Translations under genes and position numbers: made by a program
Assembly: GCA_937920515.1 (NCBI GenBank)
Contig: CALEUG010000027.1
Location: 1-64,000, forward strand
Length of the DNA stretch: 64,000 nucleotides
Reading direction: 5' to 3'
From: an uncultured bacterium
Lineage (GTDB): Bacteria > Acidobacteriota > Aminicenantia > Aminicenantales > Saccharicenantaceae
In this document: positions 7,954 to 16,393 of the stretch, piece by piece
Position numbering within the stretch: position 1 is the first letter of the stretch
Layout of the letters: each line of letters opens with the position of its first letter
The notes under the pieces: generated by a model
Databases searched by the model: none
What the model was told of the DNA's origin: nothing
The model's input: the letters and a program-made list of their open reading frames with translations, nothing else

Positions 7954-9305
7954 TGTCGAGGATACAAATAAATCGCTGTAAGAAAGGTCTGCTGCTTAAG
8001 TTCCTGTTAAGTCTGGTTATAATCGCCTGTCTGGTTCAGTCCGCAGTGGCCCTGGACACCGAAAAAACGGGCCAATCGGACCAGGGCCTTCTGGCCATCG
8101 TCAACGCCCGGATAGTCCCGGTCGTCGGCCAGGAAATTCCCTCGGGAACCATCCTGGTTGAAAACGGAAAGATAAAGGCCCTGGGCCCTGACCTAAAAAT
8201 TCCGAGCGGAACCAGAATAGTAGAAGCCCGCGGCCTGACCGCCTACCCGGGAATGATTGACAGTTATTCTTCCCTGGGGCTGGTGGAGATAAGCGGCGTT
8301 CCGGCCACGGTTGACAACCGGGAAACCGGGCGAATCAACCCCCAGGTCAAGGCCATCGAAGCCCTGAAATATGACTCCATGCATATACCAATCGCCCGCT
8401 CCAACGGAATCGTGGCCGCAGTGGTGGCCCCCTCCGGCGGATTGATAGCCGGGCAGAGCACCCTGGTCAAGCTTGACGGCTGGACCAACCGGGAAATGGT
8501 TATCAAGGAAAGCCTGGCCCTGGTGGTCGAGCTTCCGGGCCTGAGAGGCGGAAGACGGGGATTCATGGGATTGGGCGCTCAGCAGGCGGCCGTCTCCACC
8601 GAGCAGGCCCTAACTGAACTGAAAGAACTGTTTGATAAGGCCAGGATGTATGAAGTAAGAAGAGAGCAGGCCGCAAAAAACCTGTTGCTGCCCAGGCCCG
8701 ATTTCGACGAAACCAGCCACTGCCTGCTGCCGGTGGTCAAAGGGGAGCTGCCGGTCATTTTTTCGGTCCAGGCCGACAAGGACATCCTGCAGACCATCCG
8801 CTTCGTTCAGGAACAGAAGATTAAAGCCATATTATACGGGGTGCACCAGGGCTACAAAGTGGCCGAAGAGATAAAGCAAGCTGGAATTCCCTGCCTCATC
8901 GGCTCGCTTTATGAGCAACCCCCGGTCTGGGAAGACGGCTATGATTCACTTTTCCTCAACCCGGTGCTGCTCCACCGGGCCGGCGTGAAAATCGCCTTTT
9001 CTTCTTCCAGCTCCAGCGCGGCCAAGGACCTCCCCTACCACGCAGCCAAGGCGGCGGCTTTCGGACTTGACCGGCTGGAAGCCCTGAAGGCGGTAACCAT
9101 CTACCCGGCCCAAATATTTGGAGTGGATAAGCTTATGGGCAGCCTGGAAGCCGGCAAACTGGCCAACATCGTCCTGGCTGAGGGCGACCTGCTGGAACTC
9201 GGAACCAGGATAGAAAAGGTGTTTATTGAAGGTCGCGAGGTTGACCTCAACAACCGCTACACCGAGCTTCTGGAAAAATTCAGGAAAAGAGAAAGGGAGA
9301 AATGA
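7953..9305 (+). CDS. Secreted amidohydrolase-family protein with lost metal ligands (paralogue 3)
   Basis: This 450-residue protein has a signal peptide (LLLKFLLSLVIIACLVQSAVA). It has the same architecture as the two preceding genes, with the sandwich motif GSLEAGKLANIVL. The first-strand HxH is replaced by Tyr105-Ser-Ser107 (MIDSYSSLG), the strand-5 His region reads VQAD, and the strand-8 Asp lies in a serine run (SSSSSS). A His remains in YGVHQG. As with paralogue 1 a normal metal centre is not possible. The pattern of one intact and two degenerate copies suggests a heteromeric assembly or substrate-binding partners, which is inference. The last codons sit just before the M20 gene, whose ribosome binding site GGGAGA lies inside this gene. 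Confidence 0.8.
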   Translation: MSRIQINRCKKGLLLKFLLSLVIIACLVQSAVALDTEKTGQSDQGLLAIVNARIVPVVGQEIPSGTILVENGKIKALGPDLKIPSGTRIVEARGLTAYPGMIDSYSSLGLVEISGVPATVDNRETGRINPQVKAIEALKYDSMHIPIARSNGIVAAVVAPSGGLIAGQSTLVKLDGWTNREMVIKESLALVVELPGLRGGRRGFMGLGAQQAAVSTEQALTELKELFDKARMYEVRREQAAKNLLLPRPDFDETSHCLLPVVKGELPVIFSVQADKDILQTIRFVQEQKIKAILYGVHQGYKVAEEIKQAGIPCLIGSLYEQPPVWEDGYDSLFLNPVLLHRAGVKIAFSSSSSSAAKDLPYHAAKAAAFGLDRLEALKAVTIYPAQIFGVDKLMGSLEAGKLANIVLAEGDLLELGTRIEKVFIEGREVDLNNRYTELLEKFRKREREK

Positions 9306-9306
9306 C

Positions 9307-10917
9307 ATGAATCACGCCAGGCTGAATGAAGGAAGTGGACATCCGGGCCACCATCCAGTCATCAGATACTGGCGGCTGTTCTGGCTGGTTCTGACAGCCG
9401 TCTTCCTCTGCCGCCTGCCCGGGCTCCCTGCCGGGCTGGAAAACGCTCCGACAGCCAGGAAAAAAGTAGCAATAAAAGTCAGCCGGGAAAAGAAGTTCAT
9501 ATTGAACTGGCTGGGAGAGAAAGAGCAGCTGGAATTCTTTGGCCGGATTTCAGACCGCATCTGGTCCTATGCCGAACTGGGCCTGCAGGAATTCAAGTCT
9601 TCAAAACTTTTGGCCGACACCCTGGAACAGGCCGGGTTCAAAGTAGAGCGGGGACTGGCTGGCATGCCGACCTGTTTCGTGGCCAGCTACGGCCAGGGTA
9701 AACCGGTGATAGGTTTTCTGGGGGAATTTGACGCCCTGCCCATGCTTTCCCAGAAAGGGAGGGTGGCCAGAAAGGACCCGGTGGTAGAAGGAGCCCCGGG
9801 CCACGGCTGCGGACACAATACCATGGGCACGGCCGCAGTGGCCGCGGCCATTGCCACTAAGAAAGCCATGGAAAAATTCGGAATCAAGGGAACGATTAAA
9901 GTTTTCGGTTCACCGGCCGAAGAAATCCTGGCCAGCCGGCCTTATATGGTCAGGGCCGGCCTTTTCAAGGACGTGGACGCGGTCATCGACAACCACAGCT
10001 CCAGTGATTTCGGCACTGCTTACGGAGTATCGGGTAACGCCGTGATTTCAGCCATCTTTACCTTCAGGGGAAAAACGGCCCACAGCGCCGGGGCTCCCTG
10101 GTCCGGGCGCAGCGCCCTGGACGCGGTGGAACTGATGAACGTGGCCACCAATTACCTGCGTGAACACCTCAACCCGGCCCACCGCCTGCATTATGTTATC
10201 CTTGAAGGTGGCCAGGCTCCCAATGTTGTGCCCGATGCGGCCTCGGTCTGGTATTACGTTCGCAACACCGACGACCAGCTGGAAGCGATGTTTGAACGGG
10301 TGGTCAACTGTGCCAGGGCCGCAGCCCTGGCTACCGGCACAGAACTGGCCGAAGTCCGGGTGCTCAGCGCCACCCACCAGTTTCACGGAAACAGGGCCCT
10401 GGCTGAACTCATTCAAAAGAATATTGAACTGGCAGGAATGCCGGAATGGGATAAAGAAGAAGAAGAATTTGCCCTGGCCCTGCAACGGGAACTGAAGTCG
10501 GAAGAAAAAGGTCTTAAAAAAGAAGTCAATCCGCTGCGGGAACCGAGAGATTCATTCATTGGCGGAGGCTCGACAGACGTGGGCGAAGTAACCCTGGTAG
10601 CCCCCACCGCCACCGTGCGTTTTCCGTCCAGCGTCCCCGGGGCCATCGGCCATCACTGGTCGACCGTGGCTTCAGTCTACGGTTCTATTGCCTGGAAGGG
10701 ATTGAATGCCGGGGCTAAAGCTATGGCCCTCACGGCCGTTGACCTGTTGACCGGGCCAGAAGAGTTGAAAAAGGTCAGGGCCGAATTCGAAGAACATATG
10801 AAGACCCGTTCATATAAATCCTTTTTGCCGCCGGAAGCCACTCCTCCGCTGGAAATCAACCGGTCCCTGATGGAGAAATGGCGAGCCTTGCTGGAACAGC
10901 ACGAAATAAAGGATTAA
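9307..10917 (+). CDS. Secreted M20 amidohydrolase, AbgB-like
   Basis: This 536-residue protein is a metallo-amidohydrolase of the M20D group, closest in motifs to subunit B of p-aminobenzoyl-glutamate hydrolase. Motifs seen are GFLGEFDALP, GHGCGHNTMG, SPAEEI, DNHSS and GAIGHHWS, and the dimerisation segment FTFRGKTAHSAG. An N-terminal hydrophobic segment (RLFWLVLTAVFLCRLPGLPAG) after a polar leader acts as signal peptide or anchor, so it would work in the periplasm, unlike cytoplasmic AbgB. The ATG at 9307 is chosen because GGGAGA lies six bases upstream, and an earlier in-frame ATG would lie inside the preceding gene. It is the last gene of the amidohydrolase operon, which suggests breakdown of N-acylated or glutamyl amino acids. 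An insertion of charged residues (EEEEFALALQRELKSEEKG) is unusual. Confidence 0.8.
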   Translation: MNHARLNEGSGHPGHHPVIRYWRLFWLVLTAVFLCRLPGLPAGLENAPTARKKVAIKVSREKKFILNWLGEKEQLEFFGRISDRIWSYAELGLQEFKSSKLLADTLEQAGFKVERGLAGMPTCFVASYGQGKPVIGFLGEFDALPMLSQKGRVARKDPVVEGAPGHGCGHNTMGTAAVAAAIATKKAMEKFGIKGTIKVFGSPAEEILASRPYMVRAGLFKDVDAVIDNHSSSDFGTAYGVSGNAVISAIFTFRGKTAHSAGAPWSGRSALDAVELMNVATNYLREHLNPAHRLHYVILEGGQAPNVVPDAASVWYYVRNTDDQLEAMFERVVNCARAAALATGTELAEVRVLSATHQFHGNRALAELIQKNIELAGMPEWDKEEEEFALALQRELKSEEKGLKKEVNPLREPRDSFIGGGSTDVGEVTLVAPTATVRFPSSVPGAIGHHWSTVASVYGSIAWKGLNAGAKAMALTAVDLLTGPEELKKVRAEFEEHMKTRSYKSFLPPEATPPLEINRSLMEKWRALLEQHEIKD

Positions 10918-11155
10918 CCGGCAGACGCCTCAATCCCCTGGCCAATGCTTCCTGTGATAAGTTCTGGAGTCCAGCCCCGTCTCAAGCCATTTGTCCAGCT
11001 GAGGTCATGGTCAAACTGGATGACCGGGCTGGACTGATTTCAGGCTTTCGCCAGGATAATCGCCGGGGCCATAATCCTGGTCAGGCATGTAGAGCAACGC
11101 CACGGATCGCCTTGTCGAGCCCTACCGGATAGACCGCTACCCTGGCTTAAACCAA

Positions 11156-13294
11156 TCAACGGTAAATCGGCTTCAGGCCCATAACCCGGAACATGAAAGA
11201 ATACTTGTCCGTTAGCTCGTCTATGGCCTTGGTGACGTTGCTCGAGCCGTGCCCGGAGCGGGTCTCAATCCGTATCAGTACCGGCTTGTTACAGGCCTGC
11301 TTTTCCTGCAGGGTGGCCGCAAACTTGAAAGAATGAGCCGGCACCACCCGGTCGTCGTGGTCGGCCGTGGTCACCATGGTGGCCGGGTAGCAAATCCCAT
11401 CCCGGATATTGTGCAGTGGAGAGTATTTATAAAGGTAACGGAACTGCTCTTCGTTGTCGCTCGAGCCGTATTCCACCACCCAGCCCCAGCCAACGGTAAA
11501 CCTGTGATAGCGCAGCATATCCATGACCCCGACCGCCGGAAAGGCCACCCCGAACAGCTCCGGCCTCTGGGTCATGACCGCGCCCACCAGCAGGCCGCCG
11601 TTGGAGGCGCCGGAAATGGCCAGGAACCTCGGAGAGGTATATTTTTCGTTAATCAGGTACTCGGCGGCCGCGATGAAGTCGTCAAACACGTTCTGTTTGT
11701 TTTCCAGCATTCCGGCCCGGTGCCATTTTTCTCCATACTCTCCTCCCCCTCTCAGGTTGGGCTGGGCAAAGACTCCGCCGTTTTCCAGGATTATCAGTAT
11801 CGTCGGGTTGAAACCGGGGGTGAGGCTTACGTTAAACCCGCCGTAAGCCGTCAGCCAGGTAGGGTTCTTGCCATCCAGAACCAGGCCCCGTTTGTGGATT
11901 ATGAACATCGGCACTCTGGTCCCGTCCTTGCTGTTATAAAAAACCTGCTTGACCTCAAAATCTTCGGGGTTGAATTTTACCTGCTGCCGGACAAAGACTT
12001 CAGACTGTCCACTGGCCAGGTCATATTTATAGATGGTCGGCGGGTAGTTGAAAGACTGAAAGGTGTAAAAGATGACTTTATCGTCCCTCCAGCCGCCGAA
12101 ACCCGAAGCCGTGCCGATGGCAGGAAGCTCAACTTCCTTGATGAGCTCACCGGTTGGCCGGTGTTGATAGACCCTGGTCCGGGCATCCTGGAGATAGGAA
12201 GCGAAAAGATATCCGCCAGCCGTGCTGGCCGAGACCAGGACTTCAGGTTTTTCGGGCAGGATTTCCTGCCATTTGTCCGGTGATGGGTTTCTGGGGTCAA
12301 CCAGCACCAGGCGGTAATTGGCCGCCCCGATGTTGGTTCTGACCAGGAACTTATCTCCCAGGTTATCTATGACCTCGCTATCATTTTCAAAACCGGGAAT
12401 CAGGAGCTGGAAGTCAGATTTTTTAGCGGCCAGGTCCTTCCAGTAGAGTTCATTGCCTGAGGTTCCGGCCGAAACCTCCAGGACAGCATACTTCTGGTCC
12501 TCGGTGACTCCCAGGTTGAAATACCGCAGTGGATTTTTTGGGTCCTGATAAACGAGAGTATCCTTCTCCTGCGGTTCACCCAGCTTATGATAAAAGACCT
12601 TCTGGTACTCGTTGCGGGCCCGAAGTTCCTGACCTGGAGCCGGCTGATCGTAACCGCTGTAGAAAAAGCCATCTTTATACCAGGCCGCCCCGGAAAATTT
12701 GACCCACCGTATCCGGTCTGGAAGCTCCTGCCTGGTGGCAATTTCCATCACCCTGATTTCCGACCAGTCGGAGCCGGCTTCGGAGCGGTTGATGGCCACG
12801 TAGCGGAAGTCGGGAGAAAATCCGGCCAGGCCAATCCTGACCGTTCCGTCTGGCGAAAGCTGGTTGGGGTCGATGAAGACTTCTGGCTGCCCGTCCAGGC
12901 CTTTCTGAACATAAATCACCGACTGGTTCTGAAGTCCATCATTCTTGTAGAAGAAATAGTACTCCCCGGCCCTGATGGGCTGCCCCATCCGGGGATAGTT
13001 GTATATATCTTTGAGGCGTTTGCGGATTTTCTCCCGGTAAGGTATTTTCTCCAGGTAAGCGAAAGTCACCCGGTTCTGTTCTTCCACCCAGCTTCTGGTC
13101 TCCTCGGAATTATCATCTTCCAGCCAGCGGTAGGGGTCGGCCACTCTGGTGCCGAAATAATCATCAACCTGGTCCACTTTTTCAGTCCGGGGATAGGTGA
13201 TTTTTTCCTCCCCTTTACGGCAGGCCGCAACCACCAGCATTACAACCATAACAAAGATAAGAAAAACCATTGCCTTCATTTTACCCTTTCTCAT
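11156..13294 (-). CDS. Prolyl oligopeptidase (S9A), lipoprotein
   Basis: This 712-residue serine peptidase cleaves after proline in short peptides. The N-terminus is a lipoprotein signal (hydrophobic core then VVAAC, Cys near 25), placing it in the periplasm on a membrane. The family start YPRTEKVDQVDDYFGTRV-x-DPYRWLED is textbook for S9A. A seven-bladed propeller region follows. The catalytic domain has GASNGG (Ser near 564), Asp near 648 (ADHDDRVVP) and His near 682 (RSGHGS), so all three catalytic residues are present. The start at 13294 is supported by GGAGG five bases upstream; TTG and ATG codons further upstream overlap that site. It converges on the amidohydrolase operon and fits the same peptide-scavenging theme. 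Confidence 0.92.
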   Translation of the reverse strand: MRKGKMKAMVFLIFVMVVMLVVAACRKGEEKITYPRTEKVDQVDDYFGTRVADPYRWLEDDNSEETRSWVEEQNRVTFAYLEKIPYREKIRKRLKDIYNYPRMGQPIRAGEYYFFYKNDGLQNQSVIYVQKGLDGQPEVFIDPNQLSPDGTVRIGLAGFSPDFRYVAINRSEAGSDWSEIRVMEIATRQELPDRIRWVKFSGAAWYKDGFFYSGYDQPAPGQELRARNEYQKVFYHKLGEPQEKDTLVYQDPKNPLRYFNLGVTEDQKYAVLEVSAGTSGNELYWKDLAAKKSDFQLLIPGFENDSEVIDNLGDKFLVRTNIGAANYRLVLVDPRNPSPDKWQEILPEKPEVLVSASTAGGYLFASYLQDARTRVYQHRPTGELIKEVELPAIGTASGFGGWRDDKVIFYTFQSFNYPPTIYKYDLASGQSEVFVRQQVKFNPEDFEVKQVFYNSKDGTRVPMFIIHKRGLVLDGKNPTWLTAYGGFNVSLTPGFNPTILIILENGGVFAQPNLRGGGEYGEKWHRAGMLENKQNVFDDFIAAAEYLINEKYTSPRFLAISGASNGGLLVGAVMTQRPELFGVAFPAVGVMDMLRYHRFTVGWGWVVEYGSSDNEEQFRYLYKYSPLHNIRDGICYPATMVTTADHDDRVVPAHSFKFAATLQEKQACNKPVLIRIETRSGHGSSNVTKAIDELTDKYSFMFRVMGLKPIYR

Positions 13295-13377
13295 CAGAGC
13301 CTCCATCAAGAATTTTAAACTTTATACATAGCACAACCGGGAGAATTGTTCCAGAGAATTTCCGGGCAGAAAGAAAA

Positions 13378-13406
13378 TTGAAGACAGGTTCAGCCTGTGG
13401 TATTTT
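13378..13406 (+). promoter_or_regulatory. Promoter of the symporter operon with a small inverted repeat
   Basis: TTGAAG, 17 bases, TATTTT with an extended -10 (TGG before it). The spacer carries ACAGG-ttcag-CCTGT (13384-13398), a perfect 5-bp inverted repeat in a position where a repressor could block polymerase. Confidence 0.45.
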
Positions 13407-13428
13407 ATGCCATCTGGAGGAGATAACC

Positions 13429-13521
13429 ATGCTGTCAGCTATCTTCGGCCTGTTCATCATGCCCGGCCTGATCCTGGTCCTGGCCCTGGCCCTGGGCCTC
13501 AGGAAGGGAGGGAAGAAATGA
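13429..13521 (+). CDS. 30-residue single-span membrane peptide upstream of the symporter
   Basis: This short gene has an excellent ribosome binding site (TGGAGGAG, six bases before the ATG). It encodes 30 residues: MLSAIFGLFIMPGLILVL, more hydrophobic residues, and a basic tail (LRKGGKK). That is one transmembrane helix with the positive end probably in the cytoplasm. Its TGA overlaps the ATG of the symporter gene (ATGA), so the two are translationally coupled. Small one-helix accessory peptides are known for NSS (MetS-type) and some SSS symporters (family knowledge). This peptide is placed exactly like one, but I cannot confirm homology. Confidence 0.7.
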   Translation: MLSAIFGLFIMPGLILVLALALGLRKGGKK

Positions 13522-15005
13522 ACACCTTCAGCATTCATACCAACCCCTGGGCCCTGGCTGCATTTATTTTATACGTCTTGATGATGATCTCGGTCGGAAT
13601 CATCACTGCCAGGTTTTCCTCTCGCGGCATCGGGGAGTTCTTCCTTGGCGGCCGGAAAATGAAGTCCTTCGTGGTGGCCCTGGCCGCGGTTACCTCCGGC
13701 CGTTCGGCCTGGCTGCTCATCGGCGTTTCCGGGATGGCTTTTACCCGGGGAGTCTCGGCCGTCTGGGCCGTGGTCGGATACATTCTGGTCGAGCTGTTCA
13801 TGTTCATCTTCCCCGGCAAACGCCTGCGCTACTTTACCGGGAAGATGGGCGACATCACCATTCCCGATTACCTGGAGTCCAGGTTCGAAGACCACAGGCA
13901 CCGGCTGCGGCTGTTTGCCCTGATTCCCATCCTGATTTTCATGACGGCTTACGTGGCCGCCCAGTTCAACGCCGGTGGCAAGTCTCTCTCCGCCAGCTTC
14001 AACCTTACCCCTTTGCAGGGAATCCTGATAACAGCGGCCATCGTTATCTTCTACACCGTCCTGGGCGGTTTCATGGCTGTCTGCTGGACGGATACCCTCC
14101 AGGCCCTTTTCATGATCTTCGCCCTGATGATTCTGCCTGTCATAGCCATAATTCATTTCGGCGGACTGGGCCGGATGTTTTCTGTCCTGAAAGATATTTC
14201 ACCCGGCTATCTCGACACCTTTGCCATTGGTTTCGGGGCCTGGCTGAGCTTTGTCGGCATCGGTTTCGGCTCTCCGGGTAATCCCCACATCCTGAATAAA
14301 TACATGAGTATCGAGGAGCCGGAAAAACTCAACAAGACCGGGTTAATCGGCACCATCTGGAACGTCCTGATGGCCTGGGGAGCCATCTTCATCGGGCTGG
14401 CCGGAAGGGCACTCTACCTGGACGTGGCCAATCTGCCCGGAAAAGACCCGGAGAACGTTTATCCCCTGCTCGGTTCCCAGCACCTGCACCCCTTTCTCTT
14501 CGGATTAACCATAGCGGCCATTTTTGCAGCCATAATGTCAACGGCCTCTTCCCAGTTGCTGGTAGCTTCCTCGGCTGTGGTCCGTGATGCTTACCAGAAG
14601 ATTATCGCCGGCCACAGACAAATTCCTGAAAAGAGACTGGTTTTAATCAGCCGGGTCTTTACCTTTCTGGTGGCGGTGGTGGCCCTGCTCTTTGCAGCCT
14701 ACGCCAACAAGCTGGTTTTCTACCTGGTACTGTTCGCCTGGGGCGGGCTGGGGGCGGCCTTCGGTCCGGCTGTCCTGCTGTCGCTTTACTGGAAAAGGAC
14801 AACCAGGGAAGGAGTCATCGCCGGCATCCTGGTTGGTTCGCTGACCGAAATTGTCTGGTATCTTATTCCGGCTCTCAAGGCCATGGTGGCCGAGTGGGTG
14901 CCAGCCTTCATACTATCCTTTATAGCCGTGGTCCTGATCAGCCTCTACACCCGGCCGCCTGACAGGGTTGAAGAATACATGCGATATATGAAAGGAATTA
15001 GCTGA
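13518..15005 (+). CDS. Sodium:solute symporter (SSS/PutP family)
   Basis: This 495-residue protein has about 13 hydrophobic helices. Family features are the early GIGEFFLGGRKM loop, SGRSAWLLIGVSG in helix 2 and the GFMAVCWTD segment (compare the SSS signature GG-x-x-A-V-x-WTD). Further ones are GFGSPGNPHILNKYMS and the SSQLLVASSAVVRDAY region corresponding to the conserved sodium-site serines. It most resembles sodium/proline symporters. Substrate is inferred to be proline or another amino acid, consistent with the neighbouring prolyl oligopeptidase. The start at 13518 is preferred to an upstream in-frame ATG because it overlaps the stop of the 30-residue peptide and is preceded by a GGGAGG sequence. 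It is followed after 18 bases by a zinc-ribbon gene. Confidence 0.9.
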   Translation: MNTFSIHTNPWALAAFILYVLMMISVGIITARFSSRGIGEFFLGGRKMKSFVVALAAVTSGRSAWLLIGVSGMAFTRGVSAVWAVVGYILVELFMFIFPGKRLRYFTGKMGDITIPDYLESRFEDHRHRLRLFALIPILIFMTAYVAAQFNAGGKSLSASFNLTPLQGILITAAIVIFYTVLGGFMAVCWTDTLQALFMIFALMILPVIAIIHFGGLGRMFSVLKDISPGYLDTFAIGFGAWLSFVGIGFGSPGNPHILNKYMSIEEPEKLNKTGLIGTIWNVLMAWGAIFIGLAGRALYLDVANLPGKDPENVYPLLGSQHLHPFLFGLTIAAIFAAIMSTASSQLLVASSAVVRDAYQKIIAGHRQIPEKRLVLISRVFTFLVAVVALLFAAYANKLVFYLVLFAWGGLGAAFGPAVLLSLYWKRTTREGVIAGILVGSLTEIVWYLIPALKAMVAEWVPAFILSFIAVVLISLYTRPPDRVEEYMRYMKGIS

Positions 15006-15023
15006 AAAGGCTGGATTTTTAAA

Positions 15024-15341
15024 ATGTTTTTCTTCATTGGAGGCATAAGCCCGCGAATAAAAAAACTGGATGACCTGCCTGGAATCTGCCCGCGCTGCGG
15101 GCAGGCCGCCCTGCGGCGGGTCAGGGTCGATCACTACCTCGGCCTTTTTTTCATTCCCCTTTTCCCGGTCAAAAAGGGCCGGACCGTCCGCCTCTGCGAA
15201 AACTGCGGGCTGGAAATTCCGGAAGACGCTCCCACTCAGGCCAGTTATGATACGCGGCTGGCCGGAACCTGCCCGGGTTGCGGGCAGAAGCTGGCTCCTG
15301 AATTCCGGTTCTGCCCTTATTGCGGGCGGTCTTTAAACTGA
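15024..15341 (+). CDS. Double zinc-ribbon protein
   Basis: This 105-residue protein has four CxxC pairs: CPRCG and CENCG at about residues 23 and 59, then CPGCG and CPYCG at about 85 and 97, making two zinc ribbons. Between the first pair is a hydrophobic stretch (YLGLFFIPLFPVKKG), typical of small zinc-ribbon proteins of unknown function. It follows the symporter gene closely and is probably cotranscribed. Function unknown. Confidence 0.7.
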   Translation: MFFFIGGISPRIKKLDDLPGICPRCGQAALRRVRVDHYLGLFFIPLFPVKKGRTVRLCENCGLEIPEDAPTQASYDTRLAGTCPGCGQKLAPEFRFCPYCGRSLN

Positions 15342-15360
15342 AAATCAACTCTGGTAATAT
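15332..15360 (+). promoter_or_regulatory. Possible promoter of the phosphofructokinase gene
   Basis: TTTAAA, 17 bases, TAATAT with TGG before it (extended -10). It begins within the last codons of the zinc-ribbon gene and ends 26 bases before the ATG. Confidence 0.4.
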
Positions 15361-15386
15361 CAACAGAACAGACAGGGCTTAAAGAA

Positions 15387-16343
15387 ATGTTAAAAAGAAT
15401 TGGAGTTATAACCAGGGATTGCGCCGGGGTGAACGCCGCCCTGAGGGCTCTGGTCAGGACCGCCTCCAGTCATGACCTTGAAGTCCTGGGGATAATAAAA
15501 GGTTATGACGGGCTGATAGACGGAAACCTGGTAGCTCTCGACCGGCGCTCAGTCTCGGGCATCATCAACCTGGGTGGCACCATCCTGAAATCGGCTCGCT
15601 CGGAAAGGTTTCTGACCGAAGCCGGCCAGCAACAGGCTCTCCGAACCATAGGCGACCACGGGCTCGAGGCCCTGGTGGTTATCGGTGGAAACGGTTCACT
15701 CAGCGGGGCTCACCTGCTGGCCACCAGGCACGGAATCAGGGTGATAGGAATCCCGGCCACCATCGACAACGACGTCAACGGCGTTGACTTCTGCCTGGGC
15801 GCGGATACGGCTGTCAACGTGGCCCTCGATGCCCTGGACAAGATCAGGGACACGGCCACCAGCCTGGAAAGGATTTTCGTGGTGGAAGTCATGGGCCGCG
15901 ACTGCGGTTATCTGGCTATGAAAGTGGCCCTGGCCGGAGGGTGCGAGGACGTGCTTCTTCCGGAACAGGATTTTTCCCTGGAAGAAATCTGTCAGGAAAT
16001 AGCGGCCGGAAATGCCCGCGGCAAGGTCAGCTGGATAGTGGTTGTGGCCGAAGGGCGGGCCACAGCCAGGGAGGTGGCCGCAGCCATCACCGGCCTGACC
16101 GGCCTGGAAACCAGGATCGCCGTTCTGGGTCATATCCAGCGTGGAGGCCGGCCGACGGCTTTCGACCGGATTCTGGCCGCCAGGCTGGGACACGCGGCTG
16201 TGGAATACCTGCTTCAGGGCGAAACCGATAAGTGCGTCTCTTTTAAGAATGATAAAATAGAACTGGTGCCCCTGGAAATTGCCATTCAACCCAAGAAATT
16301 GAAATTTGAATCGGAATACCGTCTCCTCAAAATCCTTTCCTGA
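15387..16343 (+). CDS. pfkA: 6-phosphofructokinase (PfkA family) with atypical nucleotide loop
   Basis: This 318-residue protein has the usual PfkA length. Catalytic and sugar-binding motifs are kept: PATIDNDVNG (catalytic Asp), VVEVMGRDCGY, VAEG and LGHIQRGGRPTAFDR. Two nucleotide-site elements are altered. The N-terminal TSGGDxPGMN loop is reduced to TRDCAGVN, losing the Gly-Gly pair and two residues. The GGDGS loop reads GGNGS, replacing the Asp that binds Mg in the E. coli enzyme; the following Gly is the type that favours ATP over pyrophosphate. It should still bind fructose 6-phosphate, but phosphoryl donor and activity are uncertain. The 2-hydroxyacyl-CoA dehydratase activase gene follows after about 50 bases. 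Confidence 0.8.
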   Translation: MLKRIGVITRDCAGVNAALRALVRTASSHDLEVLGIIKGYDGLIDGNLVALDRRSVSGIINLGGTILKSARSERFLTEAGQQQALRTIGDHGLEALVVIGGNGSLSGAHLLATRHGIRVIGIPATIDNDVNGVDFCLGADTAVNVALDALDKIRDTATSLERIFVVEVMGRDCGYLAMKVALAGGCEDVLLPEQDFSLEEICQEIAAGNARGKVSWIVVVAEGRATAREVAAAITGLTGLETRIAVLGHIQRGGRPTAFDRILAARLGHAAVEYLLQGETDKCVSFKNDKIELVPLEIAIQPKKLKFESEYRLLKILS

Positions 16344-16348
16344 TATCC

Positions 16349-16367
16349 TGGTATAAACTGGTATAAA
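16349..16367 (+). promoter_or_regulatory. Tandem extended -10 elements before the activase gene
   Basis: TGGTATAAA occurs twice, at 16349-16357 and 16359-16367, ten bases apart. Each is an extended -10 (TGnTATAAA). No good -35 is seen. An AGGAG ribosome binding site at 16379 follows. Confidence 0.4.
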
Positions 16368-16393
16368 ATGGTAGCAGCAGGAGAAATAAGGGC

